This document shows positions 22,033 to 31,508 of a DNA stretch of 64,000 nucleotides, in pieces (position 1 is the first letter of the stretch; every line of letters begins with the position of its first letter). The notes below the pieces were generated by a model, which did no database searches, was not told the DNA's origin, and worked only from the letters and a program-made list of their open reading frames with translations. Position numbers and translations under genes: made by a program. Source of the stretch: Viridothelium virens (lineage: Eukaryota > Ascomycota > Dothideomycetes > Trypetheliales > Trypetheliaceae); NCBI GenBank assembly GCA_010094025.1, contig ML991826.1, positions 62,001 through 126,000 on the forward strand, read 5' to 3'.

Positions 22033-23433
22033 ATGGCTCGCACTGGCCCCGTCACTATGTCATCGGCCGCGAAGTACTCCGTACATTTCTGTGCAAACAT
22101 GACTTTGAAGGAGGTGGCACATCCACACGTTGCCTTTGATTCCTTCTCGGTACACACCAGTCTCCTTTTCGACCCCCAAAGAAAACAGTTCTTGCACAAC
22201 ATCTCCCTCACTGTCGATCGCACTACAGGTCTCATTACCGAAGTTTATGAGCGCACATCGTCCTCTTTACCCTCCAACCATGACTTCACTCGAGATATTG
22301 ATCTTCGACACCTTACCGTCCTACCCGGTCTCGTTGACGCTCACACGCACATATTCCTCCACCCGTATGCAGAGACGCCCTCACTGAATCAAATGAGAGA
22401 CGAGTCCATGGTAGAGAGAATAATTAGAGCAACGAATCATCTTCGGGCGGCACTGCTGGCAGGCTACACAACGTACCGAGACTTGGGTACGGAGGGTGTG
22501 TCTGATGCAGACATTGGTCTGCGTGATGCAGTGAACAGAGGACTCATCCCGGGACCACGTCTGTTCGTTGCCACAGAAGCCATTGCCAGCTCTGGTGGCT
22601 ATGAAACCAGGCAGGAAAACCATCTCGGTGGTACCACCGTACCTCGCATCTCCGATCCGGCCGATGGGCCTGTCGCAGTCAGAGCTGCCGTGAGAAGACG
22701 TATTGGCGCAGGCGCCGATGTAATAAAGTTCTACGGCGATTACCGGAAACGACAGTTGCGTTTTCCGCCGCCGGCCTGGAAAGGGGCGAAGGAGATCCAA
22801 TTTCCACCAAATGCGGGGGAAACCATAGACAGGAATCCGAATGTGCCGCTCTTTGAAGCAGATGAAATGGTTGCCATGGTCAGGGAAGCTAGAATAAGCA
22901 AGGCGCCTATTGCAGCTCATTGCGGACTTTCGGAGAGTGTTGTGAAAGCTGCGGAGGCAGGAGTAACTACAGTAGAGCATGGGAACGAGGCAGGGGAAGA
23001 TGCGATTGAAGCAATGAAAAAGAACGGGACGATTTACGTCCCGACCCTCGCAGTGATGGAACTCTTTGGATTGACGGACAGAATGCTGAGCTACACTAAA
23101 ACAGCATACGAGGCGGGAGTCAAATTGGCGACTGGAGGTGATACAGGTCCATTCGCCCACGGAGAAAACGTAAGGGAGCTAGAGCTCATGTTGAAGGCTG
23201 GTTTGCCGTTGGAAGAAGTACTAGTAGCAGCGACAGTAAGAGGATGGGAGGCTTGTGGGAGTACCTGGTGTGGCAGAAAATTTGGATGGTTCGAGAAAGG
23301 TGTCGCTGCCGATATCGTGGCATTGGAAGGGGATTTGAGGGAGGATGTAGGAGTGCTGAGGAAGGTTGACTTTGTGATGAAGGACGGAAAGGTATGGAAA
23401 AGAGATGGGCTTGCCGTAGGTACGTCTGCATGA
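22033..23433 (+). CDS. Metal-dependent amidohydrolase (imidazolonepropionase-like)
   Basis: Single exon of 466 residues. All metal-site elements of the amidohydrolase TIM barrel are visible in order: HxH in DAHTHIF (His104, His106), a Lys in DVIKFYGD suited to carbamylation, His in AAHCG, His in VEHGNE and Asp in TGGDTG. The barrel is flanked by the usual small beta domain at both ends (LTVLPGLVDAHTH; GVAADIVALEGD). It should hydrolyse an amide or cyclic amide. Relatives include Xaa-Pro dipeptidase-type and ochratoxinase-type enzymes, but the substrate is not predictable. Met9 is a plausible alternative start. A copy of the recurrent ACTCCGTAC 9-mer lies inside the first codons (22076-22084). 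Confidence 0.9.
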   Translation: MARTGPVTMSSAAKYSVHFCANMTLKEVAHPHVAFDSFSVHTSLLFDPQRKQFLHNISLTVDRTTGLITEVYERTSSSLPSNHDFTRDIDLRHLTVLPGLVDAHTHIFLHPYAETPSLNQMRDESMVERIIRATNHLRAALLAGYTTYRDLGTEGVSDADIGLRDAVNRGLIPGPRLFVATEAIASSGGYETRQENHLGGTTVPRISDPADGPVAVRAAVRRRIGAGADVIKFYGDYRKRQLRFPPPAWKGAKEIQFPPNAGETIDRNPNVPLFEADEMVAMVREARISKAPIAAHCGLSESVVKAAEAGVTTVEHGNEAGEDAIEAMKKNGTIYVPTLAVMELFGLTDRMLSYTKTAYEAGVKLATGGDTGPFAHGENVRELELMLKAGLPLEEVLVAATVRGWEACGSTWCGRKFGWFEKGVAADIVALEGDLREDVGVLRKVDFVMKDGKVWKRDGLAVGTSA

Positions 23434-24546
23434 GATGATTCAGCTCAAAGCTGGTAAGGAACGATGATTTCGACATTAACTTCCGCACGTGTTTCACCGT
23501 TTACACAAGATCGCAGTAATGCTAACCGAATCATTACGAGAACCTCAATGCGCAAGCTTCTGTCATGCTTAGAGTGTGGCGTTACTTGCCACGCTCGCCT
23601 TTCCAATAGAACAATCTAGCGATATTTGACGGCGAAAACATTCATTGGACACATTTTCGCGCCCAACCTCATTAAGACTCATTCCTTTTCAGTATAGTCT
23701 CCCCTTGCTCACATGAGGTCAAGTCAGAGCAGTGTAATGATCTCCTCGAAACTTTTGATCAGCATTAGATGATTGTACGGCGCGCCAGCCAAAGACATCT
23801 AATATTTGCTGGCTGTCTCTAGGCCGCAAGCTGGGTACAAAGGACGCAGCCCGAGAGCAAACAACGAAAAGGCACTCACATACACCTCATTTCTTGATTG
23901 CTAGCTTCCTTGTGTAGCGGACGTTGCTAAAGCAGTCAAATTTTGATAAGCTTCCGGTGTGAAGCCTGAAACGTTGCTAATTGGACGATCCACATCGACG
24001 GAATAGCCTACGCAATCTCTTGGACCTGCGGTTTGGGTACAATACAACGAGTAGTAGGTGATCGCCGAAACTTGATTGTGTTCTTCTTTGATGGACCCTA
24101 GATTCCTTACAACCTTAACCGGGTTCCAAGAAACATTCCAGAACGACGGTACCCTCGGACACACTCGGCTTGGAACACGGCGTAGTCGGACCTTTCCACG
24201 CGAGAAGTATGGATGTTAGTGAAGCCTGCATCCGGAATGAGGAAAGAAACGTGGCTTTCGTGTAGGGAAAGCAGACGCGGCATCCCAGATGAAAGCAGAC
24301 AAGGTGGGCAAGAGTTCAAATAAAACCACGACAAGTCGTTACGAACTTCTCGTGTGCAACAAAAGAATTTGATCCTATCGGCGCCACTCATCTTGCGGCA
24401 AGCCTGCTAGAGACGATGGACAGTGTATAAGATGGGTATCATTTGGAATCTTGCGGTGAGGTTCACCACTCTTTCCCCTGACTTTGTATCATTTCGCTCA
24501 AGTTTACCTTTTTCGATTGTACATATTCAAGCCACAGCCATTCACC
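23434..24546. other. Spacer with two unrecognised minus-strand frames
   Basis: Two overlapping minus-strand frames (23901-24164, 87 codons; 24107-24391, 94 codons) might be exons of one small gene; the first is rich in Cys, Tyr and Asn. I see no signal peptide or family motif and could not find a convincing junction. The plus-strand right end is the promoter of the gene at 24547. Confidence 0.35.
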
Positions 24547-25841
24547 ATGACAGCTGTTGTAACCGCCAAAAAGCTGCAATGGACGCAGAGAGTTGCATTG
24601 ATTAGGCAGAACCTCCACTCTGCAAGCCGTACTGGAGACTTCACCTTCTTCAAAGCCCTACAAGCTCAGGCTTTCTTTGAAGGAACAGATTATGTGGCAA
24701 CCTTGACCGCTGCTGCGGGTGACGAAGCTGATTTTGTCATCTCGACCATTGACAACTTGAACGCAGGCATCGCGTATTGCCACCAAGACGTCTTCAAGAA
24801 CATATATGATAGGGCCAAAGAAATAATCGCCAATGAGGAGGATTTCCAGGCCAAGAGGGCGAGCATCCGTGTGGATATTTCCCAGCAGAAGCAAACGGTC
24901 GAATCCGCTATCGACAAGATGACTAATTCAGCCATCGCGGTGATCGAACAGCAGCCTCCTGCCTCACGCGATGCCGTTGCTCACGTCTGGATTACTGGCA
25001 CTACGTTGATCGCGGATGCAATTGAGGTCTGCCTTCTGAAGATTAATGACGTGGAGTATTCCATGGATGACTTGATTGGTCTCGAAGACTCGTATAATGT
25101 GGTCAAAAACGCTGTTGTATCCGGCATCAGTGCTCTCAAGGGTGTTTTCAGTCTCATGACATCAGATCCCAATGCTCCAAACGAGGAGCGGATTCCCCCC
25201 ACAACAGCGTCTTCGTACGCCAAAGGAGTATTTAGACGTTTCTCAAATGCGGTTTCAATCAATCCACAACATGCAGTGACAAATCATGGGACTCCATCAG
25301 CTTCACCTACCAAAGCTGCTCGCTCTCCTTCGGCTCTCAGAGCCTCGATATCGCTATCGAATCCTACGACAATGCCATCAACTCCAGCAGCAGCTCGAAT
25401 TGCTCCCCACCTGACACTCAACGTGATTCCTGGTACGCCACCAGCTGAGGAAGAGTACCAGGGCTGCCCTGACGTTCCAAACTCACCGTAAGTATTTGCA
25501 GATTGTTTCGGAATCGAGTCTTGCTAACAGCCGACAGCTTCAGAAAGAACCCTTTCGAGCCTAGTGCTCCTCCGTCCCCTCCCTCTGATCCTTCAGAGAA
25601 GAGTGAAGGTAGAAGCGTTATTCGCAGACTTTCAGCTGCCTTGTGGCCGAGCGACGGCCGCGATGGCAAGAATCACAAGGCACTAGAAGGCAACGAACTG
25701 CAAGTTCCTCCTTCAAGAACAAACAGCTTCTCAAGCCTCCATGACGAACATCTTGGACCATTGGACAGGAGCTGCAAGGAGCATGGGGCTCATTTCGAAA
25801 GATCCCTATTAGTTGGTCATCAGCCTCCGGTTGCTGTTTGA
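24547..25841 (+). CDS. Fungal protein of unknown function, helical N-terminus and disordered C-terminus
   Basis: Two exons, 24547-25487 and 25538-25841, encode 414 residues; the 50-bp intron (GTAAGT...CGACAG) splits a Pro codon. Residues 1-210 are predicted by composition to be alpha-helical (LQWTQRVALIRQNL, FFKALQAQAFFEG, DVFKNIYDRAKEII, VESAIDKM). The remainder is Ser/Pro/Thr-rich with short basic patches (RSVIRRLSAALW) and is probably disordered. No catalytic motif, signal peptide or membrane segment is seen. An upstream in-frame Met at 24484 would add a hydrophobic stretch, but the context at 24547 (CACCATGAC) is better. I do not recognise the family. Confidence 0.8.
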
Positions 25842-26172
25842 CCGAACATGCTACGCCACATGCTGTAATGTTTGAGTTGGTTCGGCGTTCAACTGGCCGA
25901 CGCGTATAGTGATGCGCTATTTGCCGCTTGGGAGAACTCTCCTTAATTCTTCTTGTATCTGTACATGAATTTTCGCTTCTCTAATACTGTTAGACTTCTT
26001 CCTAGATTTGTGTATATATAACGTCTTTAATGCACTTAACTTACCAAGCATGTGTTCAAGCTTTTAGAATACTGTCATACTGCGGTATCATCCCGTTTCT
26101 AATCTTCCATTCGTAGCGCGCTGAAGAAAAGTTGTGGCGGTAGACCCAGTGCTAAACGATGCCATCAGGCCT
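25842..26172. other. Convergent spacer
   Basis: 3' flanks of two convergent genes. AT-rich runs around 25970-26040 (TATATATAACG and similar) may serve as polyadenylation signals. Nothing else was seen. Confidence 0.4.
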
Positions 26173-26907
26173 CTATTCAGTCCTAGGCCTTGTATTTCTA
26201 GCATTGCTATCCCTCGCCAGCCCAGACACTGCATCGGTAACTAAGGTTCTCAACTCCCTTTGGCCTTCCTCGCTTTGGAAATCATTTCTTGCGGCTAGTT
26301 CCTCGATTCGCCTCTTGAACTCTGGGTCTGGCTCTTTTGTCTCCTCGGTATCTTCTTCCATGGTTCCGACATTGATTTTTACTCCTTCTGGTAATGGTGG
26401 CGGAGGGTGTACCTCACTTCCGGATGCTGCGTCAACGGTTTCACTTGTAGCTATCCTGTCACTTGGCCCACCCTGTCCTGTGCGTGGAAGATCCTCCTGT
26501 AGAGATCTTTCTCTCACACTTCTCAGATATGCAGCCACATCCGGGAACTCTCCGTCTTCTTCAATCTTCTCGTCCGCCGTCTTCCTTTCCCCATAATTGA
26601 GCCATCCCACACTTGTCCCGAGCTCTTCCACTGCGCACTTCGCAGCCTCCACATCTTCAGCACCAAACAAACAGGTCTCTTCATCGTTGTCAATAATGTC
26701 AGCATTTACATTGTAGCTATGCACGAGTGCGCGGGCGAGATCAAGCTTGGAGTAGGATATAGCGGCATGGAGTAAGGAGTAACCGGCGTTGTCCTTTTTG
26801 CTTGCAAGGGAGGGATGCTGCGAGAGGGAGACAAGGACGGCTTGCGGGCTATCGGGAACAAGATTGAGCAGAAGATCGATTGAAGGAGCAGATGGAGTGG
26901 ACGCCAT
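26173..26907 (-). CDS. Small ankyrin-repeat protein (yeast Yar1-like)
   Basis: Single exon. I start at the Met at 26907 (MASTPSAPS), giving 244 residues; an upstream in-frame Met at 26961 would add 18. Residues about 9-95 hold two to three ankyrin-type units: LLLNLVPDSPQAV, NAGYSLLHAAISYSKLDLARALV and ETCLFGAEDVEAAKCAVEELG. The remainder is acidic and includes PEFKRRIEELAARNDFQ. The layout recalls yeast Yar1, an ankyrin chaperone for ribosomal protein uS3, and its fungal homologues; that link is a suggestion from architecture only. It is divergent from the tRNA ligase gene, sharing a 382-bp promoter. Confidence 0.8.
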   Translation of the reverse strand: MASTPSAPSIDLLLNLVPDSPQAVLVSLSQHPSLASKKDNAGYSLLHAAISYSKLDLARALVHSYNVNADIIDNDEETCLFGAEDVEAAKCAVEELGTSVGWLNYGERKTADEKIEEDGEFPDVAAYLRSVRERSLQEDLPRTGQGGPSDRIATSETVDAASGSEVHPPPPLPEGVKINVGTMEEDTEETKEPDPEFKRRIEELAARNDFQSEEGQRELRTLVTDAVSGLARDSNARNTRPRTE

Positions 26908-27289
26908 TGTCTGCGGAGGAATTGCAGGATAGAATTCGGCAGGTGTTGTGAGAACCCGCAATGGCGGGGCAGTGCCAGGGTGAGAAAGGCAACATACCGC
27001 AGAGTACTCCGCAATAGTGGGGCCTACCTGAGTGTTTTCAGACGAATTTCAGCACTTGCCCGAAGAGTCACCATTAACGACCTACTTGAGTCACAATTAC
27101 CTGCCTTACCTAGGTGGCTGCCTACCTGAAATATGTGACATATGGCACTCCATTCTTTTCACACTCCTCTTCGTCCACCCTGCCAGAGCCCTTTGTCAAT
27201 TCCCCGAACTTCATCGACCCTTTACTCAACCGCTTGAAGTCGTTTGGAAACCCTATAAACCAGCAGGAAAAAGATCCCAATAAGCCAAC
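26908..27289. promoter_or_regulatory. Divergent promoter, ankyrin protein / tRNA ligase
   Basis: A 382-bp spacer between two divergent housekeeping-type genes. CCTACCTGA/CTTACCTAGGTGG-like motifs recur at about 27023-27125. No TATA box is evident. Confidence 0.5.
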
Positions 27290-29818
27290 ATGGCTCACCG
27301 AGAGCAAGCTCCATATTACGCACAGGATGTTCACGAAGTCGCCGAGATGCTACGGGGCCTGGAAGCTCATAAAAAGAAGGGTGAAAAGGGCGGCTTTACC
27401 GCCAAAAAGGCCACCTTCGAGCTTCCCAATGGACAGAAAGTCGACTCGTGGCGGATACAAGACTGGGACTACAAAAAACCAAATCTCCCCACCTATGCTC
27501 GGGGCTTGTTCACGAGTCGGACAAGCAAAGGAACCCCAGAGATTGTGGCCAGAGGATACGACAAGTTCTTTAATCATGGAGAAGTCCGGAAGACAGAGTG
27601 GAGGAACGTTGAACAGAATACCCAGGGCCCATACGAGCTCAGTGTAAAAGAAAATGGATGCATCATATTTATCTCGGGACTCGAGGATGGATCCTTGCTA
27701 GTCTGCAGTAAACACTCTACGGGATCGAGAGGCGATCAGGACCTGAGCCATGCCCAAGCCGGTGAGCGATGGATAGACAAACATTTGCAGAGTGCTGGCA
27801 AAACACGAGAACAGCTTTCAAGGACACTCCGTGACATGAACGCTACCGCTGTTGCAGAGCTTTGTGATGACGCGTTTGAGGAACACGTTCTAGCTTACAA
27901 TCCTGAGAGTGCTGGCCTCTATCTCCATGGCATCAACCTTAACCTACCTGAGTTCGTTACTTATCCTGGGCATCTCGTCAATAGATTTGCAACAGAGTGG
28001 GGGATGAAGAAAACAATGTACGTTATGGAAGAAGACATCACAAAGGTCAAGGGCTTCCTCGACGGCGTCGCGGAGACAGGATCTTATGCCGGCCGTGAAA
28101 CAGAGGGATTCGTAATCCGTTGTCGGGCAAGAGATACAAGGGATAGCCCTTGGCAAGACTGGTTTTTCAAATACAAATTCGACGAGCCCTATCTGATGTA
28201 TAGGCAATGGCGTGAATGTACTAAGGCCGTCATCTCTGGAAAGCCTCCAAAATTCAACAAGCACAAAAAGATTACGGAAGAATACCTTCTCTATGCGCGA
28301 CACCAACTCGCGAAGGATCCAAGCATAGGGAAGCTGTATAATCAGAATCACGGTATCATCAAAATGCGTGATGCTTTCCTCCGCGAGCGTGGACTCAAAG
28401 GCTCCGACATCATCCGGCAAGAACTTGAAGGGGGCGAAGTCGTTGGAAACCAGCAGGTGACAAGAAATGTTGTTTTGGTTCCAATAGCTACGATTGGCTG
28501 TGGCAAAACGACAGTCGCACTCGCACTTGTAGAGTTGTTCGAATGGGGTCATATCCAAAATGACAACATTCAAGGCAAACAGAAGATGCTTCAGTTCTCC
28601 CAAGGCATCTGCAAGTTGCTTGCTGCACATCCAGTTGTTATTGCTGACAAGAACAACCATCAACGCCGTGAGCGGAGAGATCTATTTGATGGCGTATCAA
28701 AAATTCTTCCAGATGCTCACTATGTTGCCCTTCACTGGAGACATGACCCTTCGGACTTCGATCAAATTCGGTCTGCGATGAGAGAGCGGGTTCTGAACCG
28801 CGGCGATAATCATCAGACAATTCAAGCTGGTTCCAAAACCCAGGAGGAGATTGTCGGAATCATGGAGGGCTTTTTGCACCGTTTTGAGCCTTGCGATATC
28901 GAGCAGCAGCCAGACAGCACCTTTGACCAAGTGATCGATCTCGACGTGACCTCTAGCTCTCGTGAAAACCTGGAGACCATCGTTGCACAACTGAATTCCG
29001 AATTTCCCGAACTTTTTGGTGACATGCCGACTGGGGAGGATCTGGATAAAGCCATCGAGTTTGCCTTGAACGAGTATTCGCCAGATATTAAACATGAGAT
29101 TAAGGGTGGCTCTGGCAAGTACAAAGCAAAACAGAACACTGCTCAGCACCAGTCCAACGGTACCGCTGCTGCATCTAGCACACATCAGAAGAAACCACCG
29201 AAGCTCGAATACTTCTCCCTTCGCGTCCCGACTCCAGAGGTTCAACGCATCCTCGACGCCGTCTTCCGTGATAAACCTCCCGAGATCTCCCGTTTTTATC
29301 GACAGCTTCACAATTCACGGCGCATCCAACCTGAATTCCACGTTACTTTGATCCATCGTGCCAACGCTTCACAAGAATCGGCATACTGGAACAAGCTCCT
29401 CGCTCTCCACGACACCGTATTCCAACGCGAACTCAGCAAAAAGGAGAATGAAGCTCAATCATCCTGGTCCGAGCCTGATCTTGGTACCTGCGGTGTCCAG
29501 CTCGAGCGCGTCGTCTTCGACAACCGTGTCATGTGCTTTGTCGTGCGTCTCATCAACGAATCGCAGAAAACTGCTAGCGCGAACGAAGAGGGTGGCGGGC
29601 TGGCAGCGTTGGGAGAAGAGGGATTCAGGACAGTGAATCCGGTCGCGCATATTACGGCTGGAACGGCGGACCAGAGTATTAAGCCGAAAGAAAGCAACGA
29701 CTTGTTGAAGAAGTGGTTGGAGCAAGGCGCGTCGGGACAGAGTAACATCCAGGAAGTGGCTGTTCCAGGGCATGTCGTCTTGAAGGGTGTCGTGAAGGGC
29801 GTTCTACAGAAATACTGA
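27290..29818 (+). CDS. trl1: tRNA ligase Trl1 (adenylyltransferase-kinase-CPDase)
   Basis: Single exon of 842 residues, close to yeast Trl1 (about 827). All three domains of the fungal enzyme are visible. The N-terminal ligase has the nucleotidyl-acceptor Lys120 in SVKENGC and later EGFVIR and WFFKYKFDEPY motifs. The central polynucleotide kinase has a P-loop IGCGKTT near residue 401. The C-terminal 2H-phosphodiesterase has two HxT motifs, FHVTLI near residue 684 and AHITAG near 786. The enzyme seals tRNA exons after intron excision and, in yeast, joins the HAC1 mRNA in the unfolded protein response. ACCAACATGGC-like context supports the start. High confidence. Confidence 0.97.
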   Translation: MAHREQAPYYAQDVHEVAEMLRGLEAHKKKGEKGGFTAKKATFELPNGQKVDSWRIQDWDYKKPNLPTYARGLFTSRTSKGTPEIVARGYDKFFNHGEVRKTEWRNVEQNTQGPYELSVKENGCIIFISGLEDGSLLVCSKHSTGSRGDQDLSHAQAGERWIDKHLQSAGKTREQLSRTLRDMNATAVAELCDDAFEEHVLAYNPESAGLYLHGINLNLPEFVTYPGHLVNRFATEWGMKKTMYVMEEDITKVKGFLDGVAETGSYAGRETEGFVIRCRARDTRDSPWQDWFFKYKFDEPYLMYRQWRECTKAVISGKPPKFNKHKKITEEYLLYARHQLAKDPSIGKLYNQNHGIIKMRDAFLRERGLKGSDIIRQELEGGEVVGNQQVTRNVVLVPIATIGCGKTTVALALVELFEWGHIQNDNIQGKQKMLQFSQGICKLLAAHPVVIADKNNHQRRERRDLFDGVSKILPDAHYVALHWRHDPSDFDQIRSAMRERVLNRGDNHQTIQAGSKTQEEIVGIMEGFLHRFEPCDIEQQPDSTFDQVIDLDVTSSSRENLETIVAQLNSEFPELFGDMPTGEDLDKAIEFALNEYSPDIKHEIKGGSGKYKAKQNTAQHQSNGTAAASSTHQKKPPKLEYFSLRVPTPEVQRILDAVFRDKPPEISRFYRQLHNSRRIQPEFHVTLIHRANASQESAYWNKLLALHDTVFQRELSKKENEAQSSWSEPDLGTCGVQLERVVFDNRVMCFVVRLINESQKTASANEEGGGLAALGEEGFRTVNPVAHITAGTADQSIKPKESNDLLKKWLEQGASGQSNIQEVAVPGHVVLKGVVKGVLQKY

Positions 29819-30693
29819 GCTGATTGCTCGGCTTGATTTGAATCCACTAGCATGAATCAGCGGATGAGGGACGAGCATAGCCTGCAGTAAAGTGCTATCA
29901 TGCCCCTGCACGGCTTTTCATAATTCTGGTAAGGGCATCTAACTAGATGGCATTGCAAATGGCAACCTATGGTTTCACAGATATCTCTTTTACTCATGAT
30001 GTTTACATTGCTTTTTTATTTGCTGTCATCCGCATTATGGGCGTCGAAAAATTCATTGATATCCCCAAGGCTCTTTGATGCACATGACTCTAAGTACCTT
30101 CATCATCTTATACCACAACTGCAAAAGATCTAGGATTCAGTTTTGTCAGTGAATCGTGTCTCGACGCTTTAGGAATTGATTTGCTCCATGGAAGTTGACG
30201 ATGCTCCGACGGCAATTCGCGATACATGGGTGTTGTTAATTCAAGCCATCGATTGGAATTGACTTCCATGACCCTATGTTTCGTATGACGTGCCAGTCAA
30301 TGGTCAGGTGTTGCTCAGATTCAGAGCGGTTACCTTACTATAGCAGCGTTTTGGTGAATGCTGCCTCGCAATGATTCGTCATCCATTCTGCATGTTCATT
30401 GTGAGTTTGACATTCATATTATACGTTTCAGTTTATCTAGCAAGGCGCCACATCCATGGACCGGCAAAACCTTTCCCTTAGATTATCACTCTGTTCCTCC
30501 TTTCCTCATAAATCACGAATTATCTCGGCTCTGGATGGTTATTTTCCTTCAACAAACTTCGACTCTGCCATTCTTCCATAACTAACGAATCTGTTGTTTG
30601 TTCTTGTTCTGCCATCTGCGCACGAATCATTCACTTCCTCCCCGCCACAACTTACTGCGCTTTGCATACAACACCACTCGTTCCGGGATCACC
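29819..30693. other. Intergenic spacer
   Basis: About 875 bp of AT-rich sequence with no gene-like frame. Its right end is the promoter of the zinc-ribbon gene. Confidence 0.45.
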
Positions 30694-31353
30694 ATGGTAT
30701 GGTATTGCTTCAAATGCCAGGAGGCCAAATCTCGTCTTCCAGAGTCTCTGATCAGCTGTCCCGACTGCCGAAGTATCAGGCACTACAAGAACATCCGTCT
30801 GAGTGGAACCCCTGGTCCGGAATCGTCTACTTACATTGCCGATTTCCTCCTGAGTCGGCGAAACTTCAAGTTAAGAACGTCTCGTCGACAAAGTGAGGGT
30901 ATGGTCGGAGCATCAGAAAAACAGCCGATTGTTCGGAGAAGGTCATCTTATACAGGCACTTCCGACAACGCGAATAACGTCAATCCAAGGAAGTTCCAGA
31001 TCATCGAAGGAGAGTTGATCAAAAGCTCACAAGGGAGAATTCAATCTTTCGGACAGGTTCAGGTCCAAACTACTGAATGTCACGAGAAGAACACCCAGGA
31101 TGAGGACCCAGGATCTGAGGACTCAATTGGAAACTTTTCTCAGGATATCGAGTACGAAAAAAACATAAGCTCATTGCCTAAAAATACTGAAGAGCTATGC
31201 GATGGGTCAACAGGAGATGAAGAGGCCTGGGAGAATACTAGAAGTCGGAGGGGAACAGTAGGACGAGACACAATCATCGATGGCGAGCAAAGGCACATAA
31301 AGGGTTCGCAACATGATCGAAGATCTAGCTGGACTATAAACCAGAGCCGATAA
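30694..31353 (+). CDS. Small protein with N-terminal CxxC-CxxC zinc ribbon
   Basis: Single exon of 219 residues, starting at the Met in CACCATGG context. The first 35 residues form a compact metal-binding unit: WYCFKC, then 13 residues, then CPDCRSIRHYK (Cys5, Cys8, Cys22, Cys25), a C-x2-C-x13-C-x2-C pattern preceded by an aromatic pair. The remainder is hydrophilic, acidic and Ser/Asn-rich, with several Arg-Arg-Ser basophilic kinase-like sites. It resembles small lineage-specific fungal zinc-ribbon proteins. The function is unknown; protein or RNA binding are both possible. An upstream in-frame CTG/TTG extension was rejected. Confidence 0.7.
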   Translation: MVWYCFKCQEAKSRLPESLISCPDCRSIRHYKNIRLSGTPGPESSTYIADFLLSRRNFKLRTSRRQSEGMVGASEKQPIVRRRSSYTGTSDNANNVNPRKFQIIEGELIKSSQGRIQSFGQVQVQTTECHEKNTQDEDPGSEDSIGNFSQDIEYEKNISSLPKNTEELCDGSTGDEEAWENTRSRRGTVGRDTIIDGEQRHIKGSQHDRRSSWTINQSR

Positions 31354-31508
31354 GCGTCACTGAGAAAGGGAGACTTCAGTGTGCTATGAGGCTAGTATGA
31401 CACTCAGACATGCGTGTCTGGAATGATATTGAATCAGAATACCTGTCGCCCAACTCAAAATCAGATATCCCATGCAGACTGATCCCATGTAACCCTCGTT
31501 CGTGATGT

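Noticed and set aside
22381-23160. 259-codon frame antisense to the amidohydrolase
   Set aside because: The sense frame carries every amidohydrolase metal ligand; the antisense has no motif.
23901-24391. Possible small two-exon minus-strand gene
   Set aside because: The two frames overlap and no good donor/acceptor pair joins them; no recognisable feature.
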